In this document: positions 31,625-41,155 of the stretch, in pieces | Numbering within the stretch: the stretch's first letter is position 1 | Layout of the letters: the number at the start of each line of letters is the position of its first letter | Source of the DNA: Symbiodinium natans | Lineage: Eukaryota; Sar; Dinophyceae; Suessiales; Symbiodiniaceae | Direction of reading: 5' to 3' | Length of the DNA: 64,000 bases | Assembly: GCA_905221605.1 (NCBI GenBank) | Contig: CAJNDS010002302.1 | Location: 153,501 to 217,500 of the forward strand | Notes under the pieces: model-generated | Told to the model about the DNA's origin: nothing | The model's database searches: none | What the model saw: only the letters and a program-made list of their open reading frames with translations | Program-made: the position numbers and the translations under genes

Positions 31625-31706
31625 AAAGTGTGACAAGGGAAATCGACGTGGTTGCCAGGTTCAAGGAGGAACCTGGCAACCACGTCGATTTCCCTTGTCA
31701 CACTTT
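31625..31706. repeat. Perfect 38-bp inverted repeat with a 6-base loop
   Basis: 31625-31662 and 31669-31706 are exact reverse complements around AAGGAG. The arms include GACAAGGGAAATCGACGTGG. It would form a 38-bp hairpin in RNA or a cruciform in DNA. No TIR-like flanks or target duplications were found, so it could be a fold-back junction, a small-RNA source or two element ends joined head to head. Confidence 0.9.
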
Positions 31707-32474
31707 GCCGTAGGCAGTTCACAGAACTTATTGCAACGCTGCCTTGCTCATCTCTTGGCCATGGGTCGCCAAGCTTGTCTGGCGTTGATCTGCCAGTGTG
31801 TACACGCCCAAGCATGGCTACGGTCGTGGTTCGTCTCTCAAAAGGCTTTGATGAAAGATGCTGCCTGCAGCCAGGCGGGTTCAACAACAAGCGACCTATA
31901 ATAGCAGCGCAGGAACGAAGTACTCAGCAGACAAGCAGCTCAGCCAACAGATCATTGCTGGACCTGGATGGGGGGGAGCCAGGGCCCGGGGTGTCCAAGG
32001 GGCTCACCTCTGCAGCCTTGATGGGAAACGTGGCCAGCAAAGTCAAGAGGGAGGCCTTCCTCCTGCGGTGTGTGCTCGGCTGCAAGACACTAGGAACCAC
32101 CGTGTGGCAAATAGCAGGCTTTTAACTCAAGGTCCTGTGTCCTCATGCCATCCGAAAACTTGGAAGAAACTGTCGATTCGTTCCCCCAGCCTGGAGAAAG
32201 ACAGCAATTGAAATTCGTGTTCTGCAGTGCGGTGACAAACAAAAAGCGACTGCAAAGAAACACGAAGCAAGCAAACAAGCAGCGACAGACGCTCACAGCA
32301 CAAGCGTGTCACAAACCGCAGCACCATGCGGGCCCAAGAGCAAATTGCTTGATTCGTTTCGACCGTCATCGCTTCTGCGTGTGCCGCAGCAATAAGGCCT
32401 CATGTAATGTTGACCTAGTAATAATAAACCCCCCCCGCCCCCCTTCAATCAAACCCCCCCACATAGAGTGAGGC

Positions 32475-32625
32475 CCTTTGAATAAGGATTCCTTTCCTTA
32501 GAGAGAATTAGAGAGCATCAGAGAGAATCACTCAGGATTCCTTTCCTTAGAGAGAATTAGAGAGGATCAGAGAGAATCAGAGAGGATCAGAAAGGATCAG
32601 AGAGAATCAGAGAGGAAAAACGGAC
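32475..32625. repeat. AGAGA(A/G)(A/T)C(A/T) short tandem repeat
   Basis: An irregular run of 10-base units such as GAGAGAATCA and GAGAGGATCA, including a duplicated CAGGATTCCTTTCCTTAGAG block. Confidence 0.8.
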
Positions 32626-32879
32626 CCCCCCAAAAAAAAACAAGCCCCGACTGGCGTACTTTATTTCCAGGGCTTTATTATTGCGGCCGGGACACCTGGC
32701 GTACTTTAATGTTAGGGGCTATTTAAGTAATCCTAGGTTAACATTAGGGACGGGATTTGATCGGGCCTTCAGGCCTGAATCCTAAACAGGCTCCTTACAA
32801 TGCTGCTCTCTTGACGAGCTTCCACGGCCTGCCTCCTTGTCTGGACGCGTAGCTCCCAGGTCGCCATTGTAAGTTTATT

Positions 32880-33470
32880 ACACGACATTTAGGCGGTTTA
32901 AGTTAGATTTATAACTAAATTATTTGTAAAATTTAATTTAAGAACATAATATAATATAATTTATAAAATAATTCTAAAAATTATATTAAATTTAATATTT
33001 ATTATGATGTAAATTATTTAACTTTACTTTAAAGTAGTTTATTAATGACTGTAATTTATTCGTCAGTTTATTTCTTAAATCAAATTAAATATTTAATAAA
33101 ATATATTTAAAAAATATAAACATTCGATCTTTCATCTTTAAGTCACACCCCTTCTGCCTCTCTCCCACAACGCCAAATTGCCATTCCGTGCGCTCCCAAT
33201 TTGCGGCCGTTGCTGTCCTTAACACCAAGTTATAAAGCGCTTGTTGCTTATTACGTGACGGGTTTTTTTCCACGCCAAAACGTCTGGGAAAGGGACGGGC
33301 TTCTTAATTCTTCACGGTGTGCAACGGCTTTCTTTGGCAAATCCGGCTTGGGAAGTGCGACGTGTTTTCGTGTTTTGCAAATTTGTCTTGGGAATGCGGC
33401 GGCTTTTTTTTTTGATATAAAACCTGGTTTCATAATAATAATAATAAATAAATAAAATATAATGTATTAG
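32880..33470. other. AT-rich segment
   Basis: Strongly AT-rich (TTTAATTTAA-like) from about 32890 to 33120, ending in an ATAATAATAAATAAATAAAA microsatellite at 33430-33465. It differs sharply from its GC-balanced surroundings. No gene is seen. Confidence 0.6.
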
Positions 33471-33479
33471 AATATTTTA

Positions 33480-36400
33480 TGCACAGGGTTTAGGAGTTTA
33501 TTATGGGGTTTATTAGGCGGTTTAAGGTGTAGGGGTTTGGGGTTTAGGGTTTGGAGTTTAGGGGTTTAGGGTTTAGGGTTTAGGGTTGAGGGTTTAAGGG
33601 TTTAGGGTTCAGGGTTCAGGGTTTAGGGTTTAGGCTTCAGGGTTCAGGGTTCCGGGCTTTGTCGGTTTTTTTTTTTTTTTTTGGGGGGGTGGTTGTTTTT
33701 GCTTTTCGAATGGAGTTTGCTTTTAATGGCTCTAAAATTTAGGGAGGTTTTGTCAGGGGGGGGTTGGGTTTTGGTTGGGGGTTTGGGGGGGCCTAAAGGG
33801 CGCCGGCAGTATCTTTCGGGCTTTCTTTCCCTGTTCAGCATCTTTTCTGATGCCCTGAAAGCCATGATGCTTTTGTCTCTAAACTCAAAAAAAAAAACCT
33901 AAACCCAAAACCCTAAATCCTAAACCCTGAAATGTGACGTTTTTTTATTTGGAAATCCGCCTTGGGGAATGTGATGGTTTCGTTTTTGCAAATCAGTCTA
34001 GGGAAAATGTGACGGCTTTTTTGCAAATCCGTCTTGGGAAATGTGACGGCTTTTGTTTTGCAAATCCGTCTTGGGAAATGTGACGGTTTTTTTTTGCAAA
34101 TCCGTCTTGGAAATCGTGACGGGTTTTTTTTTGTAGCCGAAAATGGTGTGATCGGTTTTTATGTTCCATGGTCTTTAAAAAGTGATCATGTTTGGGCTGG
34201 GGGGGGGTCACCTGAAAACGCGACTGGTTTTCTGGAAAACCAATCACGATTCTGTATCCGTAATTGAAACCGATCACGTTTCGACCGGTGTCCCCATTTT
34301 GAAATTGTGATCAGTTTGCATTTTGCATTGGAAATTGCGACTGGTTTTCCGGAAAACCAGTCACGTTTCGGCCCGGCGTGCCCCTGCCCCAGGTGTGATC
34401 GGTTTTTTTTCGTAGGGCTGAAAATTGTGACGGGTTTTTTTTCGTTGGGCTGAAAATTGTGACGGGTTTTTTTTTCGCACGGCTGAAAATTGTGACGGGT
34501 TTTTTCTCGCAACACCCTCCCCCAAATTGCGATGGTTTTTTTCCGTAATCTCCTAAGCTCCTAACGCTCCTAAGCGCTAAGGTTTAGGGTTTGGGTTTAG
34601 GGTTTAAGGGTTGAAGGGTTTAAGGAGTTAATTTTACGGGTTAGGGTTTCAGGATTTCAGGACTTAGGGCGGCGCCTAAGCGCTTAAGCTCCTACGCTCC
34701 TAAGCGCCTAAGCTCCTGTCCTAAGCGCCTAAGCTCCTGCGCTCCTAAGCTCCCAAGAGCCTAAGCTCCTGTGCTCCCTCCTCAGCGCTCCCCCGGTCCC
34801 CCACTCCCCCTCCCCTCCCCCCCCTTCCCCTCCCCCGGTTAAGGGGCCAGGGCCCCGGGTTTGGGGTTCAGGTCTCAGGGCCTAGGGTTTATTATATAAT
34901 AAAAATTTAAATTTATTTTATTAAATTAAAATTAATTAAAGGGTTTCTGTTCGGGGTTTTTTTGGGTGGTTTCGGGGGGGGTTTTTTTGGGGGGGGTTTC
35001 GGGGGGGGTTTTGTTTTTTGCTTTTCGAATGGAACTTGTTTTTTTGTGATGGCTCTAATTTAAAATTTAGGAAGGTTTTGTCAGGGCGGGTTGGGTTTTG
35101 GTTGGGGGTTTGGGAAGGACCTAAAGGGGCGCCGGCAGCATCTTTCGGGGCTTTCTTTGTCTGTTCAGCGTCTTTGGTGCCCTGAAAGCCATGTTGGCTT
35201 TCAGGGTACCAACATGCTTTTGGCTGATTTTCTTGCTCTGAGGAAGGATTATTGCACGAGCTGCTCGTAATGAAACGCGTAAAAATTCTATTTAGCCTGG
35301 CCTTGAGTGTTCAGGGCTTAGGGTTTAGGTTTAGGGTTGAGGGTTGGTTCGGGGAGCCCGTAGACCAGGGGCCGGGGATACCTGGCGGGGGGGGGGGGGG
35401 GGTGCGAGCGCACAACCAAAACTGGGCGCTTAAGAGCTTCGGCACTTAGGGGCGTAGGAGCTTAGGCGCTTAGGAGCTTAAGAGTCAGAGATTAGGCGCT
35501 TAGGCGCGTAGTAGATTAAGCGCCTACTTAGGCGCATGAAATCGCCCCGGCGTAACGAAAAACCATGTATTATCATAAGTGCACTCTCAAACCTAAGGCC
35601 AGGCCCTATAGACCCTTAAGCGCAGGCAGGTAAATATATCATACACGCAGCCTTTCAAACAAATCCATTTAAATTATGCGCTGGACGCCCTTGAGAAATA
35701 CCATCCGCCTCCAAAATCTCACGGCTGAATCCTTCTTATGATATAATTAGAAGATTCTGGTTCATGGCCTGGCGGTGACCCTCTGCATTGGGGGGGGCGG
35801 GGCGGGGGGGGGCGGGGGGGGGAGTCTGTAGTTAATGCGGGCACTGATCGAAATTTGCTATCTGGGCACCCTGATCGTATGCAAAAACTCAAGTTTGCAC
35901 TGGACTAGTTTATTTTGGGGGCCTTATTTCGAACATCGTAAGGGTGTACTGTACATAGGTCATGACTTCACAACATACTTGGGGCTTCTAATTAATGATA
36001 AGTTGTTAATAAGAATTAAATTCATTCAATTGTATATAGGAAAATACAGCCTATAGCGAGGTACTCTGAAGCCTCATGCAGCGGCTAACAGCCCAAAACC
36101 CCAGGCCCAATTTAGTGGCTTGTTTCAAGCTTTGACGCCTCCAAGATTCAAGGTCTAAGATAAAATTCACGACTAACTGTTTCTTGAAAAACGGCTTGGA
36201 TCCTGCACTCTGTGTGTGTGTGTGTTGCTTAGCTGACGCTCGGGCGGCCCCATTTTAGCCTTGCCATCAGTTAACCCCCACAACTAATTTAAGCTAAGTC
36301 CGGAATTTGATAATCCCCTGCAATTTTCCAAGGGTTCCCTTAGCGGAGGCCAGTCATTTTAAGTATATGCCCTCCCAAACAAGACCACAGCCCCACAGCC

Positions 36401-36540
36401 TTGGCGACGCTCCTCCTTGAGTCAGGCGACCGTCGGGTTTATGTGAGGGCCTGTGTTTTCCTTCAACCCTAAACCTCAAAACCTCAAAGCTCAAACTTGA
36501 AACCCTCAACCTTAAGACCCGAAACCCTATAGCCTAAACC
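33480..36540. repeat. Telomere-like and minisatellite block inside the 13.8-kb element
   Basis: TTTAGGG-like runs at 33480-33650 and 34575-34610. A degenerate 30-40-bp repeat with GTGACGG..TTTTTT..GCAAATCCGTCTTGG (33940-34130) is followed by a related GTGACGGGTTTTTTTTCG..GGCTGAAAATT unit (34390-34520). CCTAAGCGCCTAAGCTCCT-like repeats occur at 34670-34790 and in inverted orientation at 35430-35530. A 180-200-bp segment is present twice (33697-33870 and 35021-35225). G/C runs occur near 35390 and 35795. No gene is called; a lone open frame at 35835-36056 has no support. Confidence 0.7.
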
Positions 36541-37913
36541 GAGAGAGAGAGAGAGAGAGAGAGACTGGGCGCACCTGGCCATTCCAGTCAGCTCAGGGCG
36601 ACCAACACATGGTATTCGACCTCGGTGGACCGAGGGTCAGTGCGATCTTGAACCCCCAATAAACCTTCTGCCCCGCCCCCCCCATCACCTGCCCCCCAGA
36701 AAAGAAGTGCCAGCGCATGACTGACGTCCTTCCTTGCAATCTCAGTCTGCGACTCGCAAGAGGCACAGAGGAAATCGCACACGCGGTAGGATCATGGCGA
36801 AGTTGCCTTAAACTAAATAACGTATCGTCTTCCCTAAAGCGGCCTACCATGCCGGCGTACTCTCATACCCCGTTGCCTGTCACTGTACTGACCAACTAAA
36901 GAATATCACTGACAAGCACAAAAAGCAGCGCTCTACAAACAGCATCGGCAGCGACGTGACATTCAAAACTGACATGATGCCACATGCACACACACACACA
37001 AGCATGCAGCAAGACAATCACTCTTCGTGCAGCACAGCTCAATGTTCAGCGTCAAGCGGTTTGGCGCCAGGTTGAATCTGAGTCAGAACCTGACAGAGTC
37101 TTCTTAAGCTCAGGGTTGCCAGGCTACATCTCATGCGCTGCAGCTTCGCCTTTGCCCGCGTGCTGGCACGTGCCGCCTCGTGCTGGCGTGCCGTGCCTCA
37201 GTGCAGAAGCAACCTTCAACGCAATTCACTTCAAAATAATTTATCATTGCTGGTCCAACGCGCAAGAATGGGAATCGTGATCATCGTGAAGTCTCCAAGC
37301 AAACGCCATTTTTCGGCTTCACGCCGGCGGGCTTCTTGCGGCGTACTTGGAGTGAGCCACCATCACCGTTTTTGAGCTGTGCCTGGTCATGGAAGCCTGC
37401 TGCGGAGGAGCAGCCTGCAGCGGCGGCTGTGGAATACCTGGACGTGCAACGTCGTCAGACGAAGCTTTTGGATGGACACAAGTTTCACTCATGGCCTTGA
37501 GATTCTTGAGATTGTGGCGCAGATTCGCAAGTCGTGCATCCTGGAAGTGCACAATGTGGCTGACTGGACTCCACACGTCAGATGGCCTCTGTGTTTCGGC
37601 GGAGGAGGGATTAGCGGAACAGGTAGCGGCTGGACTGCTGGAGGAGGTGACGGTGGCCCATAGCCTGAAGGGGTGCGCTTCTCGAATCTGAATACTAAGT
37701 AATAATCAAATCCCACACGTGCCTTGATCTGGTCGGCTCTTGGCCGCCGTCGGTTGCAGCTGACAAGATCCTGCAATGGTCTGATGGGCGTAGGGCCTGA
37801 GGTTCACAAACCACCTTCACTTCCCCAAGCCTTGCTTTGCATCTTCTGGTCGACTCTCGGCCACTGCCTCAGAGCTCCGCCACGTATCCTTCGATCCTGC
37901 AATCAGTCGGGGA

Positions 37914-38261
37914 TCACAAACGACAAGTCAGCGCAAACAAGGATAGGCCCTGGCCTCCTTTCGGAAGCCCTTCCCAAAGTGTCTCAGGCAGGTTCCCATT
38001 GGTGGAGTACAGCATGCTTGTCCGCGCAAAGTTGCTCGGTACTTCAGAGGCAGGTAGGTCCGGTTCTTGGGGCCGTGAAGCAACACGAAGCCAGGGCGCC
38101 ACAGAAGGCGCCGCCTTGCGGCGCTTGTTCGTCTCTGGAGCCAGCCGTTGCAGGTCCGAGAGTTCTGGAAGTCTTTCCGTTTGAACACCAACTGTCTTGC
38201 ATGCCACGCTGCGCAGTATCTGGCAGCGGGGCACATCATCCAGATGATTGTACGACATCAT
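37914..38261 (-). CDS. Possible minus-strand coding fragment
   Basis: Two overlapping minus-strand frames. The one from 38239 to 37928 reads MMCPAARYCAAWHARQLVFK... and includes LHGPKNRTYLPLKYRA, which looks like ordinary protein sequence, but nothing identifies a family and no splice sites are convincing. It may be a remnant of the 13.8-kb element's gene, like the fragments at 30455-31033 and 39096-39863. Confidence 0.25.
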   Translation of the reverse strand: MMSYNHLDDVPRCQILRSVACKTVGVQTERLPELSDLQRLAPETNKRRKAAPSVAPWLRVASRPQEPDLPASEVPSNFARTSMLYSTNGNLPETLWEGLPKGGQGLSLFALTCRL

Positions 38262-39095
38262 TAATCATTGCAAAGTCACACAGTGACAGCCACATACACA
38301 AAGCATGACAACAAGTAACTGCTGCTGACAGCGCGCTCAAGAAACCACTGGCATGAACAGAAATCACCTCCCACTACTAGACAGACCCTTCAGGACCTTG
38401 AGCAAGTGCGCCGCGATCACAGATAGAAAGATTCGAGAGACATGTCAGACACACCCACAGGTCATGTGCAGATGGGCCAGTGGCGTGGTGTACACACATG
38501 CCAGCACCTGCGAAACAAAAAAACGTGCAAACCCCCAGCACAACAGCGCCGCAACCGAACAAACTCTACGCACAAACGCAGCGTCAGTGCACAAGGTGAC
38601 CAGCCTCAGCCCTCTCCCATGCCAGGCATCCTGCCATTCAGGACAATCCTGCCCATCTATCCATGTTGCGCAAGAAGTTTTGTCCTTCAACCCCGTCATG
38701 GCCGCACATTGCTTGCGGTGCACGGCCTCGGATCAATGAAGAACTGAATTTACTGAGAGTCAGTCAGCCTTCACACATTGAATTAAATTGATGCAAGCAG
38801 CAGTGCAGAATCACGCCGGGTGCCGAGCAGATAGAAGGCTGGACAGCCTGCGGCTGCAGAAGTGCAACTGCACGCGCTTGTTTGACTGTTTGACTGTAAT
38901 GCGCCGCTTCTTTTTCGACAGGAAGTATTTTCTCGCCTTGAGGTGTCGCAGAAACGACAGGCCTGAGTGAACCGCTGCAGTAAATGCCCAACTCATGTGC
39001 AGCCTGCTCGTCCAATTCGCGCTGTGCCCGGCTTGCTTCAAGCGCATTCCGGGCCTGACTGACCATACGCCATCGTTGCCCGGCGCGAAGCTTCT

Positions 39096-39863
39096 TCAGA
39101 AGTCCCCACTGGAGACGCTCATGACCGTTTCCAGGTCGTCGTTCTGCGTCTTCTCGGGCATTTCCGGGGGTGTTTCCCCAGGCGTCGGCTTCTTCTCTGT
39201 TCCGGCGGTCGCCGCCGAAGGTGTTGAAGGTTGCGAGGTCGTCGGTGGGTAGCCGCTGGATGCTGCTGCCGTAGAGGCACGAGCTGAGCACGAGTAGCAA
39301 TCTTGCCAGCTTGTTGTGGATGCCGCGCCGGTTGAAGTTCGCCTGGCCTTGCCGGCGCCGTCCGGGAACTTGTTCACCTTGCCGCCTGGCCGCCCGCGCC
39401 TGCCGTGCTCCAGGAAGATCGGGATCTTCTGGTCCGAGATCGGCACTCGGTAGTCGTTCGGCAGGGCTTTGAACACCAGTCCGCATTGTTGGCAGTCTCG
39501 AAACCGGCCGTGCACATTCCCATGTCGCCGGCTCGCATCCTCCGGGTGATCGCAGCTCTGGATCTTGACAGGGTATCCTGGGCTGAGCGCCTCCTGCGCT
39601 TGAAGATGACGATTCGCCGGTGCCGCCGAAAGGAGGTGCTCCTTCTCCAGCAGGTCCAACGCCTCCGCGTAGTGGGTGATCGAGGGGGCTCGGTGCCGCA
39701 TGTCCCGGACTGCGTCGGTTGCCACGGCCATAGTCACCACCTGGCTCATCATGTCGATGAGCTTGAACACCATGCGCCGCCATGCTGCTCGAAGTTTGCC
39801 CTTTGGCATCATCACAGCCGGGGGCATCCTTCTAAAAGCGGCCTGAGGCAGGTGCTGCGGCAT
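39096..39863 (-). CDS. Gag-like zinc-binding protein fragment
   Basis: A 255-codon frame. Residues around CDHPEDASRRHGNVHGRF and RDCQQCGLVFK give a C-H...H...C-x2-C pattern resembling the zinc-binding segment I associate with gag-like proteins of dinoflagellate retroelements. The C-terminal third is a serine/proline/threonine-rich tail. A longer frame on the same strand (39783-38764) overlaps it out of phase and is arginine/glycine/proline-rich without motifs, so the shorter one is preferred. It is probably a retroelement remnant nested within the inverted-repeat element. Confidence 0.4.
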   Translation of the reverse strand: MPQHLPQAAFRRMPPAVMMPKGKLRAAWRRMVFKLIDMMSQVVTMAVATDAVRDMRHRAPSITHYAEALDLLEKEHLLSAAPANRHLQAQEALSPGYPVKIQSCDHPEDASRRHGNVHGRFRDCQQCGLVFKALPNDYRVPISDQKIPIFLEHGRRGRPGGKVNKFPDGAGKARRTSTGAASTTSWQDCYSCSARASTAAASSGYPPTTSQPSTPSAATAGTEKKPTPGETPPEMPEKTQNDDLETVMSVSSGDF

Positions 39864-40816
39864 CGCAAGTTTTGGTCTGCTTCAATGCGGGGATGCAGCC
39901 TGCCTTTAGTGCCAACATTGAACTGCTGTTTGTGGCAACAGGCTTTGGACCCGCCTGTCGATCTTTTCGGCAATGAAGAAGGCCTCCCTGTCCTTGTCAG
40001 GAAGATGGTCAAACCAGCCCAAGCAAAAGCTCCCCTTCTGTGCCCTCCCAGCCCCAACGGTCCACAAAGGCTCGGGCCCCTCATCAGCGATGGTGTTCTT
40101 CCTCAACCAATGTGCCTCGGGCCCATCTGCTACTTAACTCAAATTGAAGAGATCTTGTCGTACCGAATGCACGCGCCATCGCGCAGGTTAGGTTGTCATT
40201 TGCCAATGGTACAGGCGTGTTGCGCTCGAGATTTTCCATATTGCCGTTGAGGTCATCTAGATTCAATTCTTAGATGGGGCTCACACTTGTGACACTTGTG
40301 GGTCTTCTGTTGGGCGAAGTGTTGGCGCAGCCGCCCGGAGGCTTGCCAACTTGACAAATTGCAGCAGAAACATTAACTTTGTTTCAGCCCAAACTGTGGC
40401 AGGGAGCCGAGTGGCCAGTCAGCTTTATGCTTCCAGCGCCGGGAAGCCTGGCCGTGTCCGTTATGAACTTCAAGAAAGCTGCGCCAAAAGTAAGGCTGAG
40501 GGCAAAACAATTCTTCCAAGTCGGAGGGAAAACAATTCTTCCAAGTCGGAGCTGGAGCGCTCCAAGAAACCTGACAGTTTTTAACCACGCAATCCAGTAC
40601 ACAAGCACTGACAGTGATTGCCAGGCCTCCGCGGGCTCACTTGGCCAAGACTCCATGAGCGCCATGCTTTACATGATGCAAAAAGAGCGGTTCCTGTAGA
40701 CTTTGCGATTAAGCTCTTGGCAGACATGCGCAGCGTCAAACCGACTTGAAGACTCTGGCATTAAAGAAAGCTGCAAGCCACGAAACACACGTGACAGTAA
40801 GCACACGGGAGACCAA

Positions 40817-41020
40817 ATCCGCGGCTAGCCCGCAGGACCAACTAACTTTGGAGCAGCAAAGGTCTGCAGAGTCAGTCTAAACCATGACAGGCCACTCAGC
40901 AAGCACAGCTCACAAAACACACAGCAAGCACATCTCACAACACGCGCGGGCGACTAAATCCGCGGCTAGCCCGCAGGAGTCACAATGAAAGCCAAACACA
41001 ATCCGCGGCTAGCCCGCAGG
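40817..41020 (+). repeat. Right subterminal repeats ATCCGCGGCTAGCCCGCAGG
   Basis: Three exact copies at 40817-40836, 40958-40977 and 41001-41020. The last two are embedded in a repeated AATGAAAGCCAAACACAA context. They lie 85-340 bases from the right terminus, in the same plus-strand orientation as the left copies. Confidence 0.7.
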
Positions 41021-41103
41021 TAGAATGAAAGCCAAACACAAAACAGGAGATGAAGTTCTTTAGTCACAAAAAGCACAATCATGACTCGGCGAACACCCCA
41101 AAA

Positions 41104-41155
41104 ACCAAGACATCCGGTTAGCTTTTGGAAGACATCTAGTTTCGGCCGTGCCGGC
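41104..41155 (-). repeat. Right terminal inverted repeat of the 13.8-kb element
   Basis: Partner of 27364-27415. On the plus strand it reads ACATCCGGTTAGCTTTTGG ... TTTCGGCCGTGCCGG. It lies immediately upstream of the resumed open frame at 41161. Confidence 0.75.

Larger units (their letters stand above)
27364..41155. mobile_element. 13.8-kb inverted-repeat element inserted in an exon
   Basis: The ends are imperfect inverted repeats of about 50 bases: 27364-27415 and 41104-41154 share CACGGCCGAAA, AGATGT and AAAAGCTAACCGGATGT in opposite orientation. ATAAA occurs on both outer sides (27359-27363 and 41156-41160, one unmatched base c41155). Subterminal copies of ATCCGCGGCTAGCCCGCAGG lie near both ends. 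The inside is composite: MITE, palindrome, microsatellites, an AT-rich plus telomere-like block (32.4-36.5 kb) and minus-strand coding fragments. No recognisable transposase is seen inside, so it may be non-autonomous or decayed. A 5-bp duplication does not match the usual length for hAT, Mutator or PIF elements. Confidence 0.6.

Noticed and set aside
31202-31713. Long frames across the GT microsatellite and G run
   Set aside because: His/Thr, Val/Cys or Gly strings from simple sequence.
38764-39783. 339-codon minus-strand frame rich in Arg/Gly/Pro
   Set aside because: It overlaps the gag-like frame out of phase; composition is that of a GC-rich shadow and it has no motif.
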